Counted from the stretch's first letter, positions 1 through 9,630 are shown. The stretch: DNA of 64,000 nucleotides from Opitutus sp. (GCA_009695305.1 SIBG01000009.1:1-64000); one strand, 5' to 3'. The notes: generated from the letters alone by a model not told the origin. Program-made: numbers and translations.

Positions 1-64
1 AATGAATCGCAACTTCTTCAGAGGAGAGCAGGGCGTAATGGTGCTCCGTGTGGGCACCAATTTT

Positions 65-100
65 GACCCGTTTTTTTCACAAAGAACGGGATTTTTTATT
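65..100 (+). terminator. Rho-independent terminator-like hairpin
   Basis: CCCGTT pairs with AACGGG across an A/T-rich loop and is followed at once by ATTTTTTATT. It would end transcription entering from a gene left of the window. No coding region is supported in bases 1-282; the overlapping short ORFs look random. Confidence 0.55.
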
Positions 101-282
101 GCCCAAACCCCGGGTCGAGCGCGAGGTCAGGGGGTGAAATCGTCCAACCGGTCCAACTCGAGGTCTGTCACGGGGCTTCCACCACGAGCGCGCGAGCCAA
201 TTTTCTTCCCGTCGTCCCGCGCGGCCTCCGGCCGCTCCTCGTTCTCCCCTGCTCAACCGACCACCCACTTCCATTGATCGAC

Positions 283-3200
283 ATGCACTCTCCATCCACC
301 GCCGCCGGCTTTATCACTGATCGTCGACGCTTTCGACTTGCCCGCCGGCTGCTGACGGCTGGCGCTCTAACCGTCGCCCTAGCTTCGATGTGGGCGCAAA
401 GTTCCAGTGTGCCCCTCGCCGTAACCACCCTAGCCGGGCAGGCCGGCGCCTCCGGCTACGCGGACGGCAGCGGCACCGCGGCGCGCTTTCTTAACCCCAG
501 CGGCCTCGCGGTTGACACCAAGGGCAACCTCTTCGTCGCCGACTCGGGCAACAACACCATCCGTAAGATCACCCCGGCCGGAGTCGTGACAACCTTCGCC
601 GGGATCGCGGTTGATCCTGACACGGGAGTGGCCGGAAACGGCGGCACCGCAGATGGCGCCGGCAGCGCCGCACAGTTTTCCTTCGGCAAAGCCAACATCG
701 ACAACATCGGATCCACCGGCCTAGCCATCGACATCAACGACAATCTCTTTGTCGCCGACACGCTAAACAACTCGATCCGAAAATTATCGCCGACGGGAAT
801 CGTGACCACCATGGCGCTGAAGGATGCTGCGACCGGTAGTAGCATCGCCCTCAACTCTCCCGACAGCGTCGCCGTGGATACTGCCGGCAATCTCTACGTG
901 GCCGACTCGGGCATCAATCAAGTCCGCAAGATCACCCCCGCCGGCAACGTGAGTGTCTTTGCCGGGTCGACCAACCCCAACGCCTCCTCCGGCAGCGCCG
1001 ATGGCACGAGCACCGCGGCCTCATTTAATAATCCGCGCGGGATCGCCGTCGACAGCGTGGGCAATGTCTACGTGGCCGACACGAACAACCACACGATCCG
1101 CAAAATCACCCCCGCCGGCGTCGTCACGACGTTGGCCGGTTCGGCTGGCACCCCGACCAAGAACAGCGCCGGCAATTCTGACGGCCTCGGAAAGAACGCC
1201 CGCTTTAACACTCCCATCGGCCTCAGCGTCGATGCTTCCGGCAATCTCTATGTCGCGGACAAGGGCAACAACGTCGTGCGCAAAATCTCCCCGTCCGGCC
1301 TCGTCACCACGCTAGCCGGTGCGCCGGGCGCCGCCAGTGGCACCGACGGCACGGGCAACGCCGCCCGCTTCAGCCAGCCCTACAGCCTCACCGCGGACAC
1401 CGCCGGCAACCTCTACGTGGCCGACACGAAAAACCAGACCATCCGCAAGGGTGTTGCCAGCAGTTCAACGGCGAGTGTGCAAATCCAGACCCAGCCGTTG
1501 ATTCAAATCGTCCATGTCGGCCAGAGCACGACGTTCAGCGTGAACGCCACTGGCACGCCGGCGCCGACCTATCAGTGGCAGAAAAATGGCGTGAATATTT
1601 CGGGCGCGACCAGCGCGAACTACACGCTGGCTTCCCCGCAGCTCGCCGACGATCGCACTTATTACGCCGCCGTCATCAGCAGCGGCGGCGTGTCGCTCAC
1701 CACCAGCGCGGCGCAACTCCAGGTCTATTCCGCGGCGGTTTTCATTCCATCGATCATCATTCTAACTCAACCGACCGACCTGACCGTCACGGCCGGCCAG
1801 AGCGCCACGTTGTCCATCGATGCTTCGGGCAGTCCCGTGCCGACCTATCAGTGGCAAAAGAACGGCACCAATATTTCTGGCGCCACTGGGGCCGACTACA
1901 CCCTCAACGCCGCGCAGGCTTCCGACGGCGGGCTCTACAAGGTCGTCCTCACGAGCTCGGGCACCTCGCAGTCCTCGAACGAAGTCGGCCTCACCGTGAG
2001 CGCCGCGGTGGTCACTCCGGTGGTGATCGTCAGCCAGCCCAACGCCCAGACGATCAATCTCGGGCAAAATGTGACGTTTACCGTGCAAGCCACGGGCAAC
2101 CCTCTCCCGACTTATCAGTGGCAGAAAAACGGCGTGACCATTTCCGGCGCGAACAGCCCAAGCTACGCGATCACGTCCGCCCCGGCCAGCGCCGCCGGTA
2201 ACTACAAGGTCATCGTCACCAATTCCGCCGGCTCTGTCACGTCCGCCGAGGTCGCACTGACGGTCAACACCATCGTCGTGTCCGCCATCGTCATCACCAG
2301 CCAGCCGGCCACCCAAACCGTCACCGTCGGTCAGAACGCGATTTTTTCCGTGCAGGTCACCGGCACCACCCCCGGCTACCAGTGGCAGCGAAACGGCGCG
2401 ACGATTACCGGTGCCACCAGCGCGACCTACACGATCACTGATGCGCAAATCAGCGATGCGGCCAATTACCGGGTCATCGTCACCAACTCTGTGGGTGCCG
2501 TCACCTCCAGCGAGGTCGCCCTCACCGTCAATGCGCCCGTGCCGGTAATCACCAACCCCGGGCGGTTGATCAACCTCTCCGTGCTCGCTCCGCTCACCAC
2601 GGCCGGCGACACGTTCACGCTCGGCTACGTCGTCAACGGCGCCAGCGCGACCAACGCGAAGCCGCTCGTCATCCGCGCCGCCGGCCCCTCACTCGGCGCG
2701 CTCGGCGTCCCTGGCACGCTCGCCGACCCACAGCTCGAGCTGTTCGCCGGCCCAACGAAAACCGGCGGCAACGACGACTGGGGTGGCTCGCCCGCCACCG
2801 CGACCGCCATGGCCGCCGTTGGAGCGTTTGCCTACACTGGCGCCACCTCGCGCGACGCCGCTGTCGCCGCCAACATCACCTCCCGCGATAACTCCGTGAA
2901 AATTTCCGCGGGGCCCGGCGCGCCCGCTGGCATCGGCACCGTCATCGCCGAGGTCTATGACGCCACTCCGGCGACCAGCTTCAACGCGACCACCCCCCGA
3001 TTGATTAATTTTTCTGTCATCAAGAACGTCAGCACCAAAGTCACGCTGGGGTTCGTGGTTGGCGGCGGGGCCAACAAGACCGTGCTGATCCGTGCCATCG
3101 GACCAACCCTCGGGATCCCGCCGTTCAACGTCGGGGGCGTGATGGCTGACCCGAAAGTCGAGCTCTTCAATGGCGCCTCGGTTAGCATCGGGACCAACGA

Positions 3201-3387
3201 TAACTGGGGCGGCACGATTGATCTCACGGCGGCGTTCGTCGCAACCGGAGCCTTCGCGCTGCCGCCGACTTCGAAGGACGCCGCTCTGATCGCCACGCTG
3301 ACACCCGGAAATTACAGCGTGGAAGTCACCCCGGCGACCGGCACGGCAGGCGGCACGGCGCTGCTCGAAGTCTACGACGTGCCGTGA
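283..3387 (+). CDS. Secreted NHL-repeat / Ig-like domain protein
   Basis: Large exported protein of 1034 residues, probably cell-surface or secreted. After a Twin-Arg-rich but ordinary N-terminus and hydrophobic stretch (about residues 20-40) come six NHL units, each carrying a GNLYVADSGNN-type core (about 45-385), enough for a six-bladed beta-propeller. Four Ig-like domains follow, each with a YQWQKNG strand (about 390-750). Two tandem C-terminal modules of about 130 residues (about 760-893 and 903-1034) begin RLINLSV/RLINFSV and contain NDDWGG or NDNWGG; this module recurs at the ends of large verrucomicrobial proteins. The ATG at 283 was chosen over the TTG at 274. A binding or adhesion role is inference; no catalytic motif is visible. 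A hairpin just after the stop suggests a monocistronic unit. Confidence 0.88.
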   Translation: MHSPSTAAGFITDRRRFRLARRLLTAGALTVALASMWAQSSSVPLAVTTLAGQAGASGYADGSGTAARFLNPSGLAVDTKGNLFVADSGNNTIRKITPAGVVTTFAGIAVDPDTGVAGNGGTADGAGSAAQFSFGKANIDNIGSTGLAIDINDNLFVADTLNNSIRKLSPTGIVTTMALKDAATGSSIALNSPDSVAVDTAGNLYVADSGINQVRKITPAGNVSVFAGSTNPNASSGSADGTSTAASFNNPRGIAVDSVGNVYVADTNNHTIRKITPAGVVTTLAGSAGTPTKNSAGNSDGLGKNARFNTPIGLSVDASGNLYVADKGNNVVRKISPSGLVTTLAGAPGAASGTDGTGNAARFSQPYSLTADTAGNLYVADTKNQTIRKGVASSSTASVQIQTQPLIQIVHVGQSTTFSVNATGTPAPTYQWQKNGVNISGATSANYTLASPQLADDRTYYAAVISSGGVSLTTSAAQLQVYSAAVFIPSIIILTQPTDLTVTAGQSATLSIDASGSPVPTYQWQKNGTNISGATGADYTLNAAQASDGGLYKVVLTSSGTSQSSNEVGLTVSAAVVTPVVIVSQPNAQTINLGQNVTFTVQATGNPLPTYQWQKNGVTISGANSPSYAITSAPASAAGNYKVIVTNSAGSVTSAEVALTVNTIVVSAIVITSQPATQTVTVGQNAIFSVQVTGTTPGYQWQRNGATITGATSATYTITDAQISDAANYRVIVTNSVGAVTSSEVALTVNAPVPVITNPGRLINLSVLAPLTTAGDTFTLGYVVNGASATNAKPLVIRAAGPSLGALGVPGTLADPQLELFAGPTKTGGNDDWGGSPATATAMAAVGAFAYTGATSRDAAVAANITSRDNSVKISAGPGAPAGIGTVIAEVYDATPATSFNATTPRLINFSVIKNVSTKVTLGFVVGGGANKTVLIRAIGPTLGIPPFNVGGVMADPKVELFNGASVSIGTNDNWGGTIDLTAAFVATGAFALPPTSKDAALIATLTPGNYSVEVTPATGTAGGTALLEVYDVP

Positions 3388-3393
3388 TCCGGA

Positions 3394-3422
3394 AACCGGC
3401 GATGTTTCCGCCGGCTTTCTTG
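3394..3422 (+). terminator. Terminator of the NHL/Ig gene
   Basis: CCGGCG and CGCCGG form a six-pair stem with a seven-base loop, followed by TTTCTT, starting nine bases after the TGA of the NHL/Ig gene. Confidence 0.6.
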
Positions 3423-3547
3423 ATCAGCAGCGCGAACTTTGCGCCTCACGGTTTTAGCTTCCGTGAATTAATCTCCGCCTGCCGCGGATGACTCCGGCCG
3501 CGACAAGGGCCGTCGCGCCGGCGATGAAGGCGACCGTCCGCGGCGGT

Positions 3548-5668
3548 TCATTTGGCCTCCACCCCGAAGCGCAATAAGCGGCTCTCCAAACTGACGCTCT
3601 GCACCAACAGGAGTCCGCGTGCGGCCGGGACCGGCGTCACCGGCGACACCCGCAGCGTGTAGCGATTAGACCCGGAGGTGGCCGCGATCCTAAACGTCGT
3701 CAGCGTGGGCGACCGCACTTCCGCGACCTGAACCATGCCCGTGCGCTGCTCGATGAATTCCACGCGTGCAGCTGCCAAGCCGTCGAGCGGAGCCAGTCCC
3801 AGCTCAAGAAACCAGGTGCGCTCCGCGGCGCCGAAATCGCTGCTGCGCTCCAACGTGAGTTCGGTTTCTCGACCGACGACCCGAATAACCTCCGCCCACC
3901 CCGCCATCGTCTGCAGCGGCTCGATGAACACGAGGACCGGCGTCGGTTCAAAACCCTGAACCGGCCCCGCGCGTTCCAGATCGAGCCACCACATCGACAC
4001 GCCGGCCGGCACTTGCCGAAACGCCGCCCGTCCACTGGGGACGCGTCGATCAGAGATGGAGCCGAGATCGTAGTAGACGTTCGCCCCACGCGCGAAAAAA
4101 CACAGCCACGCGCCCACGTAGGAGTTGCCCTCCGCCACCAACCACGTGCGGCCGGGCTGCGCTTCCACCCGGTCGCGGGCCGCCCAGATCTTATTCCAGT
4201 CATCGGCTTGGGCTCCGCGCACGTCGGCGACCAGCTGACGGTGCATCACCCACGATCCCAGGGCGGAACCACTCGCCAACAGGGCCGCCATGCCCACCGG
4301 CACCCACCGCCACCCCGCCGGCAATCGCCGCCAGGCAGCCGCGATGCCGATGGCCGCCGCCATGACGCACAACGGCGCAAAGCCCAAGGCGAGCTTGTGG
4401 CTCGCGTAGACTGGCAAGCGCGGCTGCATCGCCAGCCACGCAAACAACGCCGTCGCTGCCGCGAGTCCCGACCAAAGCCATTCCCGCCGTCGCCGCGGGA
4501 GCCACCACGAAGCGAGGAGCGCTCCAAGCAAGCCGACCCCAGCCCATGCATCCCAACGCGTCTGCGTAAGCGCAAAATTCCGCCCCCAGCCGAGCCAGAT
4601 CCCGCCGTCAGTTGCCCAGACCGCCAAATAATCCGCGCGACCGGCGTTACCCGACTGCGCCACCCAGAAACGCACTCCCGCCGGAAGGTAACTCGCCGTC
4701 AGCGCCACGCAGATTCCCACCGCCGCCGCCAGTCCGACGACGCGTGTGCGCCGCGCCCCGTTGCCTCGCAGCAGCAACAGACCCGCGGTCGCCACGCCAG
4801 AGGAAAAAATTCCGTGTAGGCACCTAGCAGCCAGCCGAGCATCGTCCCGGTCAGCACCACCTGGGCCCGCCACGGCAACGCGCCGGCGCGACCGAGACCC
4901 ACCAAAGCAGGAAACACCCATAGCGTGCTGAGCTGAGAATAGAATCCATTGAGTAGCACGGTGGCCACCGCTGGCGTCGCCGCCGCCCACGTGCCCGCCA
5001 ATGCCGCCCACGGCGCACTGATCGAGCCACTCCCCGCGCCGTCGCCGCGATCGCCATGCCGAGCACCGCCACATAAAACAGCGCCGATGCGCCCCACGCC
5101 CGTTGCGCATCAGAGCGACCCACGACCGCCCCCGCCCCGAGCGCGATGCACTGCGTCAAACGCTGCTCCTTCGCATCGACCGCCTTGTAGAGCCATGGAC
5201 GCAACCCGATCTCGCGAAATCCGGTGGAATACGGCTGCTCAACGAGAAACTGCGCCGTGAGGACGTAGTTCACCTGGTCGATCGTGCCGCGCCCCACATA
5301 GCGCTCGGCGCCGATTCCGCGCAGACTCGCCCCCTGCCAGCGGCACTGGCCAGCCCGGCGGCGATCACCAGGCCAATTTCCCACCACCGTCCCACCGGGA
5401 AAGTGCGCCACTCCCGCCACCCACGCACCAGACCCAGCAACGCTCCCACGGCGACCACGCCAAAGGCCCACGGCGCGCTTACGCGAAGCGGCACATTCAG
5501 ATAAACCAGCCCCTGCAGCAGCAGGGCGTGGACGGCGTAACCGGCGAGGCCACACCACAGCCAGGTCGCGTTCCGTCCCAATCGCGGCCGTCCCGCGAGC
5601 CACCAGATCCAAAATCCGCCGCCCGCCGCGGTGACCGTCAGGATCGCAAATTGTCGCAGCATTTCCAC
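3548..5668 (-). pseudogene. Multi-pass membrane protein, disrupted by three -1 frameshifts
   Basis: The reading frame changes three times, always as if one base were missing from a homopolymer: a C5 run at 5330-5334, a C4 run at 5032-5035 and an A6 run at 4804-4809 (plus strand). Restoring one base at each gives a continuous protein of 707 residues from a GTG at 5668 (an ATG follows at 5662). The N-terminal two thirds has many hydrophobic segments, like polytopic glycosyltransferase or sugar-lipid membrane enzymes. The C-terminal third is soluble, probably periplasmic. I do not recognise the family. The joined frames read well (for example GAYTEFF then SSGVATAGLLLL). Either the gene is decaying or the assembly has uncorrected homopolymer errors; three in one gene favours true decay or a local low-quality patch. 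Confidence 0.72.
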
Positions 5669-6045
5669 CGCGCCAACGTGGCGGGCCGTCGAGCGGCGTC
5701 AACGCACACGACACCGGCAGGTCGGATCTTGGCGCCCCGAGCCAGGTCGCATCCTTATTCGTGGACCCGAGCGATCGTCCGCCGAAAATTTTCGTCTTGA
5801 ATTGCTCGGAACCTAGGCGGCGGAGCCGCCCCGCGAAACCCAGATTCTGCACCCCCCTGAGCCGACCTGATTGGCTTGCTCGATCCCCGGTGGAAAATTC
5901 GCCGGACGGACAAGAACCGCGCTTTCTTTTCGCAAGATGTGCGGAGCCGAAGCGGCGGATTTATTGCATACTCCACTCGTCACGGGATTCCCCTTTCATG
6001 GCCGGCGACCGGCTCTGACACCTTTCCGTCTTTCTTAATTCCAAA
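5669..6045. other. Intergenic stretch with one small hairpin
   Basis: No convincing gene. The short ORFs on both strands overlap one another and have no recognisable domain. The only structure seen is a hairpin at 5816-5830 (GGCGGC, loop GGA, GCCGCC). The 143-bp repeat begins immediately to the right. Confidence 0.4.
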
Positions 6046-6188
6046 AAGTAAAAATCCCCGGGGCAAGCCCCGGGGCATTTGACAAGACCGCCGCAAACTC
6101 ATCCGACCATAATGCAATTCGCGCTTAAACCCGTCCGTCCAACCAAGCCGAAGCAAGCTTCGGGGTATCGGACCCATCGCGAATGAAA
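6046..6188 (+). repeat. 143-bp two-hairpin dispersed repeat, copy 1
   Basis: Matches 19746-19888 base for base without gaps except at 6177-6178 (141 of 143 identical, offset 13700). It holds two perfect hairpins with the same GC-AA-GC tip: CCCCGGGGC/GCCCCGGGG at 6056-6075 and CCGAAGC/GCTTCGG at 6148-6163. It encodes nothing obvious. Size and structure fit a REP/BIME-like or MITE-like non-autonomous element; no transposase is in the window. The last bases (GAATGAAA) supply the ATG of the small ORF that follows. Exact ends are uncertain because only two copies can be compared. Confidence 0.85.
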
Positions 6189-6464
6189 ACGACGAAGCCT
6201 GTCGCCCCGGTCATTCGCCGTCGGCGGCTGGAACGCCAAGCCATCGGTTTGTCGAAGCGCTGTCCCGTCGACCGCTCGAATCCAGGCAGTTGCCCGTTGT
6301 GCGATCTGCGCCTGCTGGGCATTCGTCAAAGGACGAAGTGGGTGCATGGGCTCACCCTCGGCGAATTGAAATATCTGCTCTCCTATCATGTCTGCTGCGC
6401 CGCCGAAAAAAAGCGGGAAATCTCCGGGCAACGGAAACGACGGGCGCGCCCTGCCAAGGGCTGA
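6183..6464 (+). CDS. Small Cys-containing conserved-type hypothetical protein
   Basis: A 93-residue basic protein with a CPVDRSNP...CPL core (about residues 27-40), an LR...W...L stretch, then YLLSYHVCC (about 66-74). This spacing of Cys/Pro and a YHxxC-like end recalls small conserved proteins found in several Gram-negative phyla, perhaps metal-binding; I know of no assigned function. Codon third positions are GC-rich as in neighbouring genes, whereas the ORFs on the other strand look like shadows. Its ATG lies inside the end of the 143-bp repeat, so the native start may have been displaced or replaced when the element inserted. No clear ribosome binding site is seen. Confidence 0.6.
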   Translation: MKTTKPVAPVIRRRRLERQAIGLSKRCPVDRSNPGSCPLCDLRLLGIRQRTKWVHGLTLGELKYLLSYHVCCAAEKKREISGQRKRRARPAKG

Positions 6465-6597
6465 CGACTCTCGCGGTCACGTCCGCCCCGCGTCGGGCGA
6501 TCGGGATCATTCCCCAACCACAGCGGCGGCGCCACGCCTCGTTCGCTGAAGCTTCGTTTTTCTCGAAAAAACCGCCGTCAACCAGAAATAATTCGCC

Positions 6598-7017
6598 TTA
6601 GCCCGCGTAGAGCTCTTCAGCCTTGAAGAAGCGCGCCAGCTCGGCCTTCGCGTTCTCCACGCTGTCCGAGGCATGGATGACGTTCTTCATCATCTCGGTG
6701 CCAAAGTCGCCCCGGATCGTGCCCTTCGCGGCCTTGCGCGAATCGGTCGGTCCCAGCAGGTCGCGCACTCGCTGCACGATGTCCTTGCCTTGAAGCGCCA
6801 CCATGATGACTGGGCGCGAACTCATGAACGCCTCGATCTCGGGATAAAACGGCTTGTCGGCCACGTGCGCGTAGTGCTCACGCAAAAGCGCCGGCGAGAG
6901 GCGCGTCATTTTGCACCCAATTACGTCGAAGCTGGCGGCTTCGAAGCGGCTGAGCACGGCGCCGACGAGGCGCTTTTCCATACAATCGGGCTTAAAGATA
7001 ACAAAGGTTTTCTGCAT
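6598..7017 (-). CDS. ndk: Nucleoside diphosphate kinase
   Basis: Transfers the gamma-phosphate from ATP to nucleoside diphosphates through a phosphohistidine, balancing NTP and dNTP pools in the cytoplasm. At 139 residues it has the normal family length. It begins with the typical TFVIFKPD strand and carries the NVIHASDS active-site motif with the phosphorylated histidine at residue 115. RGDFG (about 102-106) belongs to the nucleotide-binding region. It stands alone, with the epimerase gene upstream on the same strand and a 60-bp gap. Confidence 0.97.
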   Translation of the reverse strand: MQKTFVIFKPDCMEKRLVGAVLSRFEAASFDVIGCKMTRLSPALLREHYAHVADKPFYPEIEAFMSSRPVIMVALQGKDIVQRVRDLLGPTDSRKAAKGTIRGDFGTEMMKNVIHASDSVENAKAELARFFKAEELYAG

Positions 7018-7077
7018 AGGAACTGACCAAAGTAGCCCTCCCGCGCCGTTTGAAAAGCCTAGAGTTTGCCCTCGAAA

Positions 7078-7980
7078 TCAGCTCTCCCGGCCCAGCGTCT
7101 GCCGTAAAGCCGCCTCCAGCGTCTCGTGCTGAAACACGAAGCCTGTCTCGCCCAGCCGCACCGGCTGCGCCCGCGTGCTCGCGAGCACCGTCTCCTCCGC
7201 CATCTGGCCGAAAACCGCCCGCAACCCCCACGCCGGCACTGCCGCCAGCGCCGGCCGCCGCAACACCCGCGCCAAAGTCGCCGTGAACTCCACGTTCGTC
7301 ACGGCGGCGGGCGCGACCACATTCACTGGCCCGCTGCAACGTCGGTCCGTCAGCACGTGACCAATCGCGCCAATCGCATCAGCGAGACTCACCCAACTCA
7401 TCCACTGCCGTCCGTCGCCGAGCCGACCACCGACTCCAATTCGGAAAATCGGCAGCATTTTCGCCAGCGCGCCACCATCGCGCGACAGCACGACGCCGAA
7501 TCGCGTCGTTACCGTGCGAATGCCCATGCGCGCGGCTCCCTCGGCGTGCGTCTCCCACGCGAGGCACACTTCCGGCAAAAACCCCTGCCCGATTCCGTTC
7601 GCCTCAGTCAGTTGCTCGTCGCCGCGTGAGCCATAGAATCCAACCGCCGAGGCACTGACGAACACCGCCGGCTTGCGCGCCAGCTTCGCGAAGCCCGTGA
7701 CCAGGGTGAGGGTCGTATCGACCCGGCTCCGAAAGATCTTCTCCCGCCGTCCCGCCGTCCAGCGCCCTGTGCCGACATTTTCGCCCGCGAGATTCACGAT
7801 GGCATCCGCTCCCTCCAGTTGTCCGGCGTCGAGTTCGCGGACCGCAGGATTCCAGAAAATCTCGTCGGCGCTCGTGGGGGCGCGACGCACGAGGCACCGC
7901 ACCTCATGCCCGGCGGCGACCAGGGCCGGCCCCAGTGCGCCACCGATCAACCCCGAAGCTCCGGCGATGACGACTCTCAT
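7078..7980 (-). CDS. TIGR01777-type SDR epimerase
   Basis: An NAD(P)-binding short-chain dehydrogenase-like protein of 300 residues. The N-terminal Rossmann motif GASGLIGGAL (residues 7-16), the NLAGENVG segment near 64-71 and the SASAVGFYG segment mark the TIGR01777/YfcH group. Its C-terminal DUF1731-like end is also present. Substrate is unknown for the family. The ORF extends upstream to 8133, but the ATG at 7980 fits the family's MRVVIAGASG start. That ATG overlaps the stop of a small upstream ORF (ATGA), so the two are probably translationally coupled. Confidence 0.9.
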   Translation of the reverse strand: MRVVIAGASGLIGGALGPALVAAGHEVRCLVRRAPTSADEIFWNPAVRELDAGQLEGADAIVNLAGENVGTGRWTAGRREKIFRSRVDTTLTLVTGFAKLARKPAVFVSASAVGFYGSRGDEQLTEANGIGQGFLPEVCLAWETHAEGAARMGIRTVTTRFGVVLSRDGGALAKMLPIFRIGVGGRLGDGRQWMSWVSLADAIGAIGHVLTDRRCSGPVNVVAPAAVTNVEFTATLARVLRRPALAAVPAWGLRAVFGQMAEETVLASTRAQPVRLGETGFVFQHETLEAALRQTLGRES

Positions 7981-8120
7981 GCGGGCGGGCCTCCACGCAA
8001 TTGTTTGAACGCTGCGAGTGCTTCCGCGGGGACGGTCGCGGGATCGACCATCAATCGTGGACGGATGTCCGGCCGATGCAGACGCTGCCAAAACCAAAGA
8101 AGCGGGAGGAAAATTTCCAC
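7977..8120 (-). CDS. Small single-TM protein, coupled to the epimerase (start uncertain)
   Basis: A third reading frame between glgA and the epimerase stays open from about 8168 down to a TGA that overlaps the epimerase ATG as ATGA. It encodes a hydrophobic helix (LAIGLAGACLWCVEIFLPL) followed by a soluble tail. The only in-frame start is GTG at 8120, giving 47 residues and cutting into the helix, so the true start may lie upstream or another one-base error may be present. Not in the ORF track because it is short. Coupling to the next gene and the clean TM-plus-tail layout are the evidence that it is real. Confidence 0.42.
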   Translation of the reverse strand: MEIFLPLLWFWQRLHRPDIRPRLMVDPATVPAEALAAFKQLRGGPPA

Positions 8121-8187
8121 GCACCAGAGGCAAGCGCCCGCGAGGCCGATTGCAAGTGGCGCGGCGCTTTATCCCGGGCGGCCTGAC

Positions 8188-9630
8188 CTACAGCGAATCC
8201 TGATAAAGCTTCTCGTAGCCCGCCGCGGCGATTTTCCAGCTGAAGTCGTGGGCCATGCCGCGCCGCTGCACGGCGGCGTAGCGGGGCTTGTCGGCGAACA
8301 GCGCGAGCGCGCGTTGCAATGCATCGCGCAGGCTCGCGGCGTTCGGTTCGCACATCAGGCCGGTGCCGTCGGCGGGTCGCTCATCCGCATCGGTCACCGT
8401 GTCGGCCAGTCCGCCCACCCGGCTGACGACCGGCACCGTCCCATAGACCTGTGAATACATCTGGTTCAGCCCGCACGGTTCAAACAGCGAGGGCATGACG
8501 AAGAAATCGCTGCCGGCTTCGATCAGGTGGCTCATCGCCTCGTCGAGTCGCGCGCTGAGCGCAATTTTTTGCGGCGCCTCGACGGTCAGGGCGTGGAGTT
8601 CCTGCTCGATGCGCTTGTCGCCCGAGCCCAACACCACGAGCCGGCACTCGGACGCGAGAAACAGATCGCGGTTGGCCAGCACGAGGTCCACGCCTTTTTG
8701 CGGGGTGAAGCGACAGACCATGCCGAAGACGGGGCCCTTGAAATTCACCGCAAACCCGCAGCGCTTCAGCAATTCGGCGCGGCACGTTTGCTTGCCCGTC
8801 ATGTTGGCGGGTGAGTAGCGCGCCGGCAGGGCGGCATCGACCGCTGGATTCCAGATCGCGGTATCCACGCCGTTGAGCAGGCCCACCAGATCCTCGACGC
8901 GCGTCTGCACCACGCCGTCGAGGCCGCAGCCAAACTCCGGCGTCTGGATTTCCTTCGCATAGCGCGGACTGACCGTGGTCACGCGGTCGGCAAACAGGAT
9001 GCCGCCCTTCATTAGGTTGATCTGCGAGTAATATTCGAGCCCGTCGATGTTGTTGAGTTCATCCGGCAAGTTCGTGCGCGCAAACGCCGGCGCGGGAAAC
9101 AGGCCCTGATAGGCGATGTTATGAATCGTGAAAACGGTCTTGAGCGAAAGCGTCACCCCGTGCCGGCGCTCCGCGTCCCGCAGCAACAGCGGCAGCAGCG
9201 CCGCCTGCCAGTCGTGGCTGTGGACGACGTCAGCCCGCAGATCGCCCAGCCGGAGTGTTTCGACCACGCCCTTGCAGAAAAAAATGAAGCGCTCGGCGTT
9301 GTCCTCGAAGTCCCGGTCGCCGTTGCCGTAGGGGGTGCGGCGATCGAAGAATTCCTCGCGGCAGATGAGGTATATTTTCAGGTTCTTTCGCGGCGAAAAA
9401 ACGCGCACGTCACCCGAAAGAAACTGGTCGCCCATCTCAATCTTCAGGCGGAGTTTCCGCTCGGCCGACGCGGCGTCGGGGTGCTCGAGCGCCGCGCGAT
9501 AGCCCGGGAGAAAGACGGACACCTCATGGCCGTTGTCCGCGAGTGCCGCCGTGAGCGCGCCGACGGCGTCCGCGAGGCCGCCCGTCTTCATATAGGGAAA
9601 TAGCTCGCTCGTCGCGTGGACGATTTTCAT
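8188..9630 (-). CDS. glgA: Glycogen synthase (ADP-glucose type)
   Basis: GT5 family retaining glucosyltransferase that extends alpha-1,4-glucan from ADP-glucose. The full 480-residue length matches bacterial GlgA. The N-terminal KTGGLADAVG loop (residues 15-24) binds ADP-glucose. FTPQKGVDL and the late PSLFEPCGLNQMYSQ segment, with the E-x7-E type region, form the C-terminal Rossmann half. No other glg gene is adjacent. The gene is divergent from rnr with only 77 bases between the start codons, so both promoters must lie in that gap. Confidence 0.96.
   Translation of the reverse strand: MKIVHATSELFPYMKTGGLADAVGALTAALADNGHEVSVFLPGYRAALEHPDAASAERKLRLKIEMGDQFLSGDVRVFSPRKNLKIYLICREEFFDRRTPYGNGDRDFEDNAERFIFFCKGVVETLRLGDLRADVVHSHDWQAALLPLLLRDAERRHGVTLSLKTVFTIHNIAYQGLFPAPAFARTNLPDELNNIDGLEYYSQINLMKGGILFADRVTTVSPRYAKEIQTPEFGCGLDGVVQTRVEDLVGLLNGVDTAIWNPAVDAALPARYSPANMTGKQTCRAELLKRCGFAVNFKGPVFGMVCRFTPQKGVDLVLANRDLFLASECRLVVLGSGDKRIEQELHALTVEAPQKIALSARLDEAMSHLIEAGSDFFVMPSLFEPCGLNQMYSQVYGTVPVVSRVGGLADTVTDADERPADGTGLMCEPNAASLRDALQRALALFADKPRYAAVQRRGMAHDFSWKIAAAGYEKLYQDSL

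Noticed and set aside
2-277. 91-residue plus-strand ORF at the left edge
   Set aside because: Contains a terminator-like hairpin within it and has no recognisable domain or start signal.
1560-2420. Repeated TATCAGTGGCAGAAAAA blocks
   Set aside because: These are the conserved YQWQKNG strands of successive Ig-like domains within one gene, not mobile repeats.
6240-6290. tRNA T-arm-like CGCTCGAATCC
   Set aside because: No cloverleaf can be drawn around it, and it lies in the coding sequence of the small Cys protein.
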